A stretch of DNA of 9,693 nucleotides, taken from NCBI GenBank assembly GCA_019312685.1, contig JAFDCR010000114.1:1-9693 (forward strand). Direction: 5' to 3'. The DNA is from Deltaproteobacteria bacterium (GTDB lineage Bacteria; Desulfobacterota; Desulfobulbia; Desulfobulbales; BM004). This document shows, one piece after another, positions 1-5,882 of this stretch (position 1 is the first letter of the stretch; every line of letters begins with the position of its first letter). The position numbers were made by a program, and so were the translations under genes. The notes beneath the pieces are model-generated. The model was not told the DNA's origin and ran no database searches. It saw only the letters and a list, made by a program, of their open reading frames with translations.

Positions 1-124
1 GAACCCAGAGTAACGACCTGTCATATATCTGCCTGACCCAGCTTAGCTGCTTTACATCTTTTTCATCCGGCTGTGAATCTTTTTCAGTCATGGATACTGA
101 CGGCTGCTGTCTGTCATCAGTCAT
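1..124 (-). CDS. 5' end of a probable membrane protein, possibly DedA/VTT family (partial)
   Basis: An open frame on the minus strand starts at the ATG at 124 and runs off the left edge after 41 codons without a stop. The visible N-terminus is hydrophilic and charged (MTDDRQQPSV...), then becomes more hydrophobic around QIYDRSLLWV. The start overlaps the end of pcm by 8 nt, which suggests translational coupling in the same operon. A second in-frame ATG at 91 is an alternative start; neither has a convincing Shine-Dalgarno. The stretch LSWVRQIYDRSLLWV resembles the beginning of small DedA/VTT-domain (YqaA-like) inner-membrane proteins often found next to pcm in deltaproteobacteria. That match is from memory of the family and rests on very few residues, so the family call is tentative. 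The coding call itself is better supported by the overlap and open frame. Confidence 0.45.
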   Translation of the reverse strand, partial: MTDDRQQPSVSMTEKDSQPDEKDVKQLSWVRQIYDRSLLWV

Positions 125-770
125 TGTGCCAGCCGTGATCGCCGATCAGGCTGACAAAACGAACATACTCGATGGTTTTTTCTGTAATTTCACCGTCTTT
201 TTTTGTCACAACCCGCAAATCCTGTACCCCGCGGTCTCCAACCGGAATGACCAGGGTGCCGGGATCTGCCAGTTGTTCAAGGAGCGGCAGTGGAACCTTA
301 GGCCCGCCTGCGGTCACGATAATTCCATCGTATGGCGCATATTCAGGCCAGCCGTTTGTACCGTCATCAAGCTTTGTGAGGATATTCAGGTAATGCAGCG
401 AATCGAACACCTTTCTGGCCTGTACCAGAAGGGAATCAATTCTCTCAACCGTATAAACTTTTTCACACATCCTGGAAAGGATTGCTGCCTGGTAGCCCGA
501 GCCGGTCCCGATTTCAAGAACATGCTCATGGCCTTTCAGGCCCAGGGCCTGGGTCATCAGGGCAACTATATAAGGTTTGGAAATGGTCTGCCCCCTACCG
601 ATCGGTAAGGGGAAATCGCCGTAAGCCTGGTTCTTCAACGCTTCCTCAACAAACAGATGACGCGGAACCTCTCTCATGGCCTCTAAGGTTTTCGGATCAC
701 GAATGGACCGTGGTATCAACTGCTCTTCAACCATCCAGGCCCGGGCTTTGTCAAAATTTGATGCAGACAT
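117..770 (-). CDS. pcm: Protein-L-isoaspartate O-methyltransferase
   Basis: This cytoplasmic repair enzyme uses S-adenosylmethionine to methylate L-isoaspartyl residues in damaged proteins, so that they can revert to aspartate. The 217-residue product has the usual family length. Visible signatures are EVPRHLFV (about 34-41), GRGQTISKPY (about 58-67) with the conserved serine of the substrate-binding segment, SAM-binding motif I VLEIGTGSGYQ (84-94), an acidic ERID after the second strand (109-112), and YDGIIVTAGGPKVP (147-160). The ATG at 770 is 2 nt past the stop of the upstream lipoprotein gene, which fits an operon start; the family N-terminus around MVEEQLI also fits. The 3' end overlaps the next gene by 8 nt. 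Its place behind htpG puts protein repair and chaperone functions in one probable transcript. No oddities seen. Confidence 0.96.
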   Translation of the reverse strand: MSASNFDKARAWMVEEQLIPRSIRDPKTLEAMREVPRHLFVEEALKNQAYGDFPLPIGRGQTISKPYIVALMTQALGLKGHEHVLEIGTGSGYQAAILSRMCEKVYTVERIDSLLVQARKVFDSLHYLNILTKLDDGTNGWPEYAPYDGIIVTAGGPKVPLPLLEQLADPGTLVIPVGDRGVQDLRVVTKKDGEITEKTIEYVRFVSLIGDHGWHND

Positions 771-772
771 GT

Positions 773-1150
773 TTACTCGGCCAGCCCTGACTCTTTAAAC
801 TCCTCCTCTTTCATGGTCGTGTAAGCAACATTCAGGACGTTATCACCGCTGAAAGTCACATTTACTATCTCATACGTTTCCTCGCTGAGTTTATCGCCTA
901 TATAAGGAGTGCTGCGAAGCAGATCTCTTCTTGCCTGATAATAGACCCAGAGGATACCTCCTTCTTTGGTCTTATACTCAACATCGGGTTGGCCCAGATA
1001 ATTCAGGACCTCTTTCTTGGTGGTGGTTCCAGGGGTTAGCATGCTGACGTCAGAGGCAAGATGCCTTACATGCTGCTTTCCGCAGCCGACCAGACCGGTT
1101 AAGAAGAACAATAAAAGTGCAGCAGTTATAACAAGTGATTTATTTAACAT
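773..1150 (-). CDS. BamE/SmpA-like outer-membrane lipoprotein
   Basis: Predicted 125-residue lipoprotein. The N-terminus MLNKSLVITAALLLFFLTGLVGC is a type II signal peptide with lipobox L-V-G-C, giving lipidated Cys23. The mature part has VSMLTPGTTTKKEVLNYLGQPD (about 36-57), the hallmark of the SmpA/OmlA (BamE-like) fold, in which a short helix follows a T-P-G-x-[ST] turn and ends in LG.P. The tail is acidic and lysine-rich. BamE belongs to the outer-membrane assembly complex, but many proteins with this fold are unrelated in job, so I name only the fold. The ATG at 1150 is chosen because GGAG lies 8 nt before it and it starts a perfect signal peptide. The frame stays open upstream to a TTG at 1267, but that start would bury the signal peptide. 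The gene sits 127 nt after htpG and 2 nt before pcm. Confidence 0.8.
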   Translation of the reverse strand: MLNKSLVITAALLLFFLTGLVGCGKQHVRHLASDVSMLTPGTTTKKEVLNYLGQPDVEYKTKEGGILWVYYQARRDLLRSTPYIGDKLSEETYEIVNVTFSGDNVLNVAYTTMKEEEFKESGLAE

Positions 1151-1277
1151 CCGTATCTCTCCGATTATTTCCTGGCCCGGTGTAGTGACAACTGCATCCT
1201 CCCGGCCGGAAGTTTCTTCAAATTTCTGCAGCCAAGCAAGGATATACTGAAGACTGCCCTTTTTCAATACTTACTTT

Positions 1278-3173
1278 CTAGTTGTCCCGCGTGGCCCTCT
1301 CAAGGATCTCATAGTTTCGCTCAACCATTTTTCTCGGATCAACTATAAGGCCTGCCTGGATCAGGGCGTTATCCAGTATCTGCTCAATTACATTCTTGGC
1401 AAAATCTTCATCCTTGCCGCGGAGAATTGACAGCTGTCTGATGAGAGGATGTCCGGTGTTTATCTCCAGGTTTTTAGGCCCTGCCTGCTGAAAAGATTCC
1501 CCTTTTTCAAGCCTGGCGGCCTGCATCACCCGTTCCATGGTGCTTGTCATAAAGGAGTCCGGATTCACAATAATAGCCGGGCTTTCAACCAGTCTTTTTG
1601 AAACAATCACCTCTTTTACCCTGTCTCCAAGGGTTTCCTTGATCCAGCCGGTCAGGGATTTAACCACCTCCGGTCCCATGGCTGATTCCGTTTCCTTTTC
1701 TCCGGCTTCCTCAGTAGTGCTTTTGATCTCGGAAAGATCCAGGTCGGCCCTGTCTGCAGAGACCAACTTCTTACCGTCAAACTCGGCAACATGATTCATC
1801 ACAAAATCATCAATGGGTTCCAGGGTGTAAATGATCTCTATATCCCTTTTTCTGAAGGCCTCCACATAGGGGCCTGATTCTGCAGCTGTCCTGGAAGGAC
1901 CGTTGATGTAGTAGATCTCTTTCTGACCCTCAGCCATGCGTTCCACGTAGTCCTGCAGAGAAATCAACTTGCCCGGTTCAGATTTTGACGATTCAAAGCG
2001 CAGCAGTTTGGCGATCTCATCACGGTAGGCATAATCCGAGGTGGCACCCTCTTTGAGATATATACCGAAATCAGCAAAGAACTCGTTATATTTCTCCGGA
2101 TCATCATTGGCCTGTTCTCCCAGAAACTTGAGAAAGCGCTTGGTGAGAACCTGTTTCAACTTCGCCACCAGGGCTGAATCCTGCAGGGCCTGGCGTGATA
2201 TGTTCAGAGGCAGATCCTCGCTGTCAACCACCCCTTTCAAAAAGCGCAGCCACTCCGGCAGGATGTTCTCGCTGTGCTGTTCTATGAGTACTTTCTGGCA
2301 GTAAAGGTTGACCCCGGACTTCATGCGGCCGAAGCCGAGCCTTTCAATATTTTCCTTGGGAACAAAAAGCAGGGCATTGATTGACAGCGGCGCATCGGCG
2401 CTGAAATGCAGCCGCAGTTGTGGTTCATCAAAGGCGTTGCCGATAAACTTGTAAAACTCGGTATATTCCTCGTCTTTAATCTCGTTTTTATTTCGGGTCC
2501 ACAGGGCCTGGACCGTATTGACCTCTTCACCTTCGACCTTGATGGGAAAGGGGACAAAGTTTGAGTACTGCTTGATAATTCCCTTGATCTTTTCTTTATT
2601 GGCATACTCGTGGGCATCTTCCTTGAGCTCTACAATAATCTTGGTGCCGCGCCGCAGTCCTTCCTCCGGGGTCAGGGTGTAATTGCCGCTGCCGTCCGAA
2701 GACCATTCGCAGCCTTCGGCATCAGGAAGATAGGTGCGGGAGAGAACCCTTACCTTTTGGCCGGCCATGAAGGCGGAATAAAAGCCCACACCGAACTGGC
2801 CGATAAGGCTGATATCCTTTTTAGCCGCCTCAGCCAGTTCAGCTAAAAAAGTGTTCGACCCCGAATGGGCAATTGTGCCGAGATTCGACTCAAGCTCTTC
2901 CCGGGTCATGCCGATCCCGGTATCGGTTATGGTCAGGGTATGATTTTTATCATCGACATCAATATTTATTTCCAGCGGTACATGACTGTCAAACACCTCT
3001 TCCTCGGAGAGGCTCTCATGCCTGAATTTTTCCAGGGCATCAGCAGCGTTTGAAATCAGCTCCCGCACAAAGATATCCCGTTCGGTATAAAGCGAGTGAA
3101 TAACGATATCCAGCAGCTTTTTTACTTCTGCCTGGAACTCTTTTGTTTCGGACTTGGATTTTTGCTTGGCCAT
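1278..3173 (-). CDS. htpG: Molecular chaperone HtpG (Hsp90 family)
   Basis: Cytosolic ATP-dependent Hsp90 chaperone that acts as a dimer on late folding intermediates. At 631 residues it matches bacterial HtpG length (about 620-640). The N-terminal GHKL ATPase domain shows ELISNAADALEKFR (38-51, with the catalytic Glu and Mg-binding Asn), DTGIGMT (84-90), LGTIAHSGSNTFL (about 98-110) and the lid glycine motif GQFGVGFYSAF (125-135). The middle domain has LPLNISRQALQ with the arginine that contacts the ATP phosphate. The C-terminal dimerisation domain is present, and the protein lacks a eukaryotic MEEVD tail, as expected. The ATG at 3173 has AGGAGG seven bases upstream. It is the first gene of a probable minus-strand operon with the lipoprotein and pcm. 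A sigma70-type promoter lies about 60-85 bp upstream; no CIRCE element is visible. Confidence 0.98.
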   Translation of the reverse strand: MAKQKSKSETKEFQAEVKKLLDIVIHSLYTERDIFVRELISNAADALEKFRHESLSEEEVFDSHVPLEINIDVDDKNHTLTITDTGIGMTREELESNLGTIAHSGSNTFLAELAEAAKKDISLIGQFGVGFYSAFMAGQKVRVLSRTYLPDAEGCEWSSDGSGNYTLTPEEGLRRGTKIIVELKEDAHEYANKEKIKGIIKQYSNFVPFPIKVEGEEVNTVQALWTRNKNEIKDEEYTEFYKFIGNAFDEPQLRLHFSADAPLSINALLFVPKENIERLGFGRMKSGVNLYCQKVLIEQHSENILPEWLRFLKGVVDSEDLPLNISRQALQDSALVAKLKQVLTKRFLKFLGEQANDDPEKYNEFFADFGIYLKEGATSDYAYRDEIAKLLRFESSKSEPGKLISLQDYVERMAEGQKEIYYINGPSRTAAESGPYVEAFRKRDIEIIYTLEPIDDFVMNHVAEFDGKKLVSADRADLDLSEIKSTTEEAGEKETESAMGPEVVKSLTGWIKETLGDRVKEVIVSKRLVESPAIIVNPDSFMTSTMERVMQAARLEKGESFQQAGPKNLEINTGHPLIRQLSILRGKDEDFAKNVIEQILDNALIQAGLIVDPRKMVERNYEILERATRDN

Positions 3174-3228
3174 TTATCTGCCTCCTATTATCTTTACTGA
3201 TCTTTAATTTGTATAGATTAATCCGGCA

Positions 3229-3245
3229 AAGATGATAATCATCTT
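3229..3245. promoter_or_regulatory. 17-bp palindrome, candidate operator over the htpG -10 box
   Basis: AAGATGATAATCATCTT is a perfect dyad of two 8-bp arms around one central A. The 11-bp core ATGATAATCAT is identical to the centre of the classical 19-bp Fur box, and over the full 19 bp I count 13 matches. It covers the -10 box of the htpG promoter, the position of a repressor site. Whether Fur, a Fur-like protein or another dimeric regulator binds here is inference. Confidence 0.45.
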
Positions 3246-3259
3246 GGGCTGTCTGTCAA
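3232..3259 (-). promoter_or_regulatory. Probable sigma70-type promoter of htpG
   Basis: On the minus strand there is a perfect -35 TTGACA (3254-3259), a 16-bp spacer and a -10 TATCAT (3232-3237; five of six consensus bases). It would give a 5' leader of roughly 50 nt before the htpG ATG, with the strong Shine-Dalgarno AGGAGG inside it. I do not see a convincing sigma32 -10 element at the right spacing, although CTTGACA resembles a sigma32 -35. Confidence 0.6.
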
Positions 3260-3342
3260 GAAATTGAGATAAAACTCCATGGTGATTTTCAACATCATTG
3301 CTAATATACAGGCTTTTCTTCAGGTCTCAGGAAACTTATCTT

Positions 3343-3993
3343 ATGAGAATAATTGCTTTCGGGGATATCCATATGAATACCGGTGCTTTTGAAAGCATCG
3401 AAAATATCCGTTCTGCCGACTACATTGTTATCACCGGAGACTTAACCAACTTCGGTTCAAGGAAAGATGCGGAAAAAATGATCCAACAAGTACAGGCCGC
3501 AAATAGGAATATCTTAGCTGTGGCAGGCAATTTAGACCAGCCGGAGGTTGCCGGTTATCTTGAAGAGACAGGTATAAGCCTGCACGGCAGAGGGGAATTA
3601 ATCGCTAACCTGGGACTCGTCGGCTTGGGCGGTTCAAATTATACCCCTTTTAATACCCCTTTTGAATTCAGCGAACAGGAACTTTCAGGACTCCTGACAG
3701 AAGGGCTGGCCCAGGTTGAAAAGACTGCAGAACATATTCTTGTCTCGCATACCCCACCTTTTCATACTAAGGTGGACAGGTTACTGAACGGCAATCATGT
3801 CGGCAGCACCGCGGTAAGAAGTTATATTGAAAAGCACCAGCCCCGCCTCTGTTTGACAGGCCATATCCATGAAGCAAGGGGAGAGGATTATATCGGCAGA
3901 ACGCATATACTTAATCCCGGCATGGTAAAGGACGGCGGCTATATTGAGGTTCTTATTGAAAAAGGAAAAATCTCAGCTTCGCTTCATTCTTAA
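3343..3993 (+). CDS. Calcineurin-like metallophosphoesterase
   Basis: A 216-residue cytosolic protein with all metal-binding blocks of the calcineurin-like phosphoesterase superfamily, in order: GDIH (Asp8, His10), TGDLTN (Asp33), GNLD (Asn63; the usual GNHD or GNCD has Leu instead), VSHTPP (His136) and GHIHE (His174, His176), followed by the typical NPG (191-193). These residues bind a dinuclear metal centre that hydrolyses phosphoesters. It is of the compact single-domain type (Icc-related, COG2129-like), whose natural substrates are mostly unknown; nucleotide or cyclic-nucleotide hydrolysis is possible but unproven. The ATG at 3343 starts directly at the first beta strand and has AGGA 10 nt upstream; an open extension to a TTG at 3298 adds nothing family-like. 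It ends 26 nt before the haem gene, so they are probably co-transcribed, and it is divergent from htpG. Confidence 0.88.
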   Translation: MRIIAFGDIHMNTGAFESIENIRSADYIVITGDLTNFGSRKDAEKMIQQVQAANRNILAVAGNLDQPEVAGYLEETGISLHGRGELIANLGLVGLGGSNYTPFNTPFEFSEQELSGLLTEGLAQVEKTAEHILVSHTPPFHTKVDRLLNGNHVGSTAVRSYIEKHQPRLCLTGHIHEARGEDYIGRTHILNPGMVKDGGYIEVLIEKGKISASLHS

Positions 3994-4019
3994 CAACAAA
4001 AAAGGTGCAACAGTTAACA

Positions 4020-5420
4020 ATGGCAAACGAGACAGATACATTAATTATAGGGAGTGGCCTTTCCGGACTTACAACCGCACATTTTCTCCGGAAATTTCAA
4101 CCCGACGCCCTGATAACTATTTTAGAAAAATCTTCGCTACCAGGGGGGGCGATCAGGTCGTTTCACCAGGACGGCTATCTGGCTGAATGGGGAGCGCACG
4201 GTTTTCTTGATAATGTCGAGGCGAGCAGGGAACTTCTTGCCGATACCGGCCTGGACAATGAGGCCCAGAAAGCGCCTCTGGGAAAATTTGTCCGTTATAT
4301 CTGTTTAGACGGCAAGCTGCGGCTCATTCCCCAGAATCCCAAAAAAATAATCAGATCAAACCTTGTATCACTGCCGGCAAAACTGCGCGTTCTGGCCGAC
4401 CTCTGGAAAACACCCCGTTCAGAAGAACAAACGGTCGCCCAATGGGCTGAGTATCGATTCGGCTCAAGACTGCTGCCCTTTGTCGATGCGGTCTTGACCG
4501 GCACCTATGCCGGAGATCTGCACCGCCTGAGTATTGATGCCGTCTTTCCCGGCATACGCAACCTGGAGCTGGAAAACGGCTCCGTCATAAAAGGACTGCT
4601 GAAGAAAAAAAAGAAGGCCAAAGAAAAAAAACAGGAAGCTTCCGGGATCCGGCTGCCCGCCATGGTCAGTTTTCCCCAGGGAATGGGCAGGCTCCCTGAA
4701 GCACTGGCTGTTGATAAAAATATTGAATTCTCGGCTGAAGTTACAGGAATTATTAAAAAAGAGGGGAACTGGGAAATACGCACCTCTGAAAAAACTTTTC
4801 AGGCCAAGACCCTGGTTCTGGCGGTTTCGGTCAACCAGGCCCTGAAACTGCTGAAAACTTCCGAGGGCCTGGCAGGAGAGGCCAGCCCTGTGCCTGCAAT
4901 ACCCGAGGCAAAACTGGTTACCGTAGCCCTTGGCTTTAGCGGATCAGCCGATATACCCTTCGGCTTCGGTTATCTGGCTCCGGAACAGGAAAAAAGATTT
5001 GCCATGGGCGCCCTTTTTTCAACCCATATGTTTCCAGGCAGGGCACCTGAAGGACACAGCCTGCTCGAAGCGCTTGTCGGCGGCAGAAGACATCCGGAAA
5101 GACTCGAACTCGCCGATGACGTCCTGATCCGTGAGACTTATAATGATCTGAAGCAGCTCATCCATCTTCCCGATCCCCCGGTTTTCTCAAAGGTATTACG
5201 TACTGCTCACGGCATCCCCCAGCTTGAAATAGGATATCCAAAGCTTCTTGCCTGGCGCAATTCCCTGGTCGATAACAATCCTGGTCTTTATGTCTGCGGT
5301 TTCGGCTGGGACGGCATCGGAATTAACGATATGACCAAATCCGCCAGGCAGGTAGCTGCTGCAGTTGCTGCCGGAATTGCTGCAAAAGGTGAGACTGAGG
5401 TTAAGGGGATTTATTTCTAA
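4020..5420 (+). CDS. hemG: Protoporphyrinogen oxidase, FAD-dependent HemY type
   Basis: FAD enzyme of late haem biosynthesis that oxidises protoporphyrinogen IX to protoporphyrin IX (in some lineages coproporphyrinogen III to coproporphyrin III). It is 466 residues, typical for HemY-type oxidases, which databases call hemG or hemY; it is unrelated to the flavodoxin-like HemG of E. coli. Evidence is the N-terminal dinucleotide-binding motif LIIGSGLSGLTTA (8-20) followed by the ribose-binding ILEKS (34-38) and PGGAIRS, the segment GTYAGDLHRLSIDAVFPGI (about 161-179), SFPQGMGRLPEAL (217-229), and the C-terminal FAD motif CGFGWDGIGINDMTKSARQ (about 426-444). The ATG at 4020 begins just before the Rossmann strand. 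AAAGGTG lies 12 nt upstream, so a GTG at 4005 is an alternative start. A Lys-rich patch (195-204) is encoded by two runs of eight A. It converges on dnaA across a structured spacer. Confidence 0.92.
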   Translation: MANETDTLIIGSGLSGLTTAHFLRKFQPDALITILEKSSLPGGAIRSFHQDGYLAEWGAHGFLDNVEASRELLADTGLDNEAQKAPLGKFVRYICLDGKLRLIPQNPKKIIRSNLVSLPAKLRVLADLWKTPRSEEQTVAQWAEYRFGSRLLPFVDAVLTGTYAGDLHRLSIDAVFPGIRNLELENGSVIKGLLKKKKKAKEKKQEASGIRLPAMVSFPQGMGRLPEALAVDKNIEFSAEVTGIIKKEGNWEIRTSEKTFQAKTLVLAVSVNQALKLLKTSEGLAGEASPVPAIPEAKLVTVALGFSGSADIPFGFGYLAPEQEKRFAMGALFSTHMFPGRAPEGHSLLEALVGGRRHPERLELADDVLIRETYNDLKQLIHLPDPPVFSKVLRTAHGIPQLEIGYPKLLAWRNSLVDNNPGLYVCGFGWDGIGINDMTKSARQVAAAVAAGIAAKGETEVKGIYF

Positions 5421-5442
5421 TCCGCTTTTCTCACGAACGCTT

Positions 5443-5477
5443 CAGTAAGTTGTTTGCTTGCTTAAACTGGTTTTTTT
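5443..5477 (+). terminator. Weak candidate terminator of the metallophosphoesterase-hemG unit
   Basis: Twenty-two bases after the hemG stop, CAGT...ACTG can pair, with AAG/CTT continuing inside past a two-base bulge, and a run of seven T (5471-5477) follows one base later. The stem is short and AT-rich, so efficiency is doubtful. The position and T tract are the main support. Confidence 0.35.
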
Positions 5478-5595
5478 CAATCAATCTAATATATATGATC
5501 ATTTTCATATAAATTTCAATGTTTGAGAGAATTGAAGAAATCTTCTACTGGAGCATTCGCACAAGGCAAGCCGTGACAGTCACATCTAATTTGTC

Positions 5596-5636
5596 GCAGG
5601 GAATTTGGCATATTCACATATAGCCAAACACCCTGC
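5596..5636. repeat. Strong 41-nt hairpin, unknown role
   Basis: The arms 5596-5609 and 5623-5636 pair at 12 of 14 positions: GCAGGG, a 2x2 mismatch, then TTTGGC against GCCAAA, mismatch, CCCTGC. The loop is 13 nt and its ATAT/ATAT ends could extend the stem past a bulge. No T tract follows on either strand, so it is not a canonical intrinsic terminator. It may be a structural RNA element or an extragenic palindrome. Confidence 0.55.
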
Positions 5637-5715
5637 TCCGCTTAACTGCAACTGTCTCAGCTTGTGAGAAAAACGGATTATTTAATTTATTTCAGAGTTG
5701 AGAATAAAATGAACC

Positions 5716-5861
5716 GGCAGGGTTCAGAAGCCAGAAAAACAAGGAAAAACCGCTAAGAATTTTTTCAAGGTTCTATTTAAAGACTATAACAGCTCAGACT
5801 ATGAACTGTTTACGGGAGGCAAACAATGATGTTTTCCTGATTCTGGCTTCTGAACCCTGCC
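5716..5861. repeat. 146-bp element bounded by 21-bp perfect inverted repeats
   Basis: The arms 5716-5736 and 5841-5861 are exact reverse complements over 21 bp (starting GGCAGGGTTCAG and ending CTGAACCCTGCC). A nearly matching inner pair follows (AGGAAAAAC at 5742-5750 against GTTTTCCT at 5831-5838). The interior has no ORF of note and contains a nested hairpin, AACAG-C-TCA / TGA-A-CTGTT (5788-5810). Each arm also reads as imperfect heptads of the form YYCTGNN. I see no target-site duplication at the flanks. It could be a MITE-like element, a non-coding RNA gene, or a dispersed heptad repeat that folded back. The repeat itself is certain; its nature is not. Confidence 0.75.
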
Positions 5862-5882
5862 TGCCCATTCTTTCTTAAAAAA

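Larger units (their letters stand above)
5421..5882. other. Gene-free structured spacer between convergent hemG and dnaA
   Basis: I find no credible coding sequence in these 462 bp. They hold a series of dyads. A weak hairpin with a T7 tract lies at 5443-5477. TATATGA/TCATATA with a 6-nt loop lies at 5492-5511. The 11-bp palindrome GTGACAGTCAC lies at 5573-5583. A strong 41-nt hairpin lies at 5596-5636, and a 146-bp inverted-repeat element at 5716-5861. That is far more secondary structure than a simple terminator region needs. A non-coding RNA or remnant of a small mobile element is possible. Confidence 0.7.

Noticed and set aside
90..608. Long open frame on the plus strand opposite pcm
   Set aside because: It is antisense to a clear pcm gene, has no family features and is rich in Cys, Arg and Ser as shadow frames often are.
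5822..5840. A good ribosome-binding-site look-alike (GGGAGG, 6 nt, ATG) in the element
   Set aside because: The frame stops after four codons, so no protein can be made from it.
5801..5878. A 25-codon ORF (MNCLREANND...) spanning the right arm of the 146-bp element
   Set aside because: No Shine-Dalgarno before its ATG, its C-terminal half is just the inverted repeat, and it resembles no protein I know.
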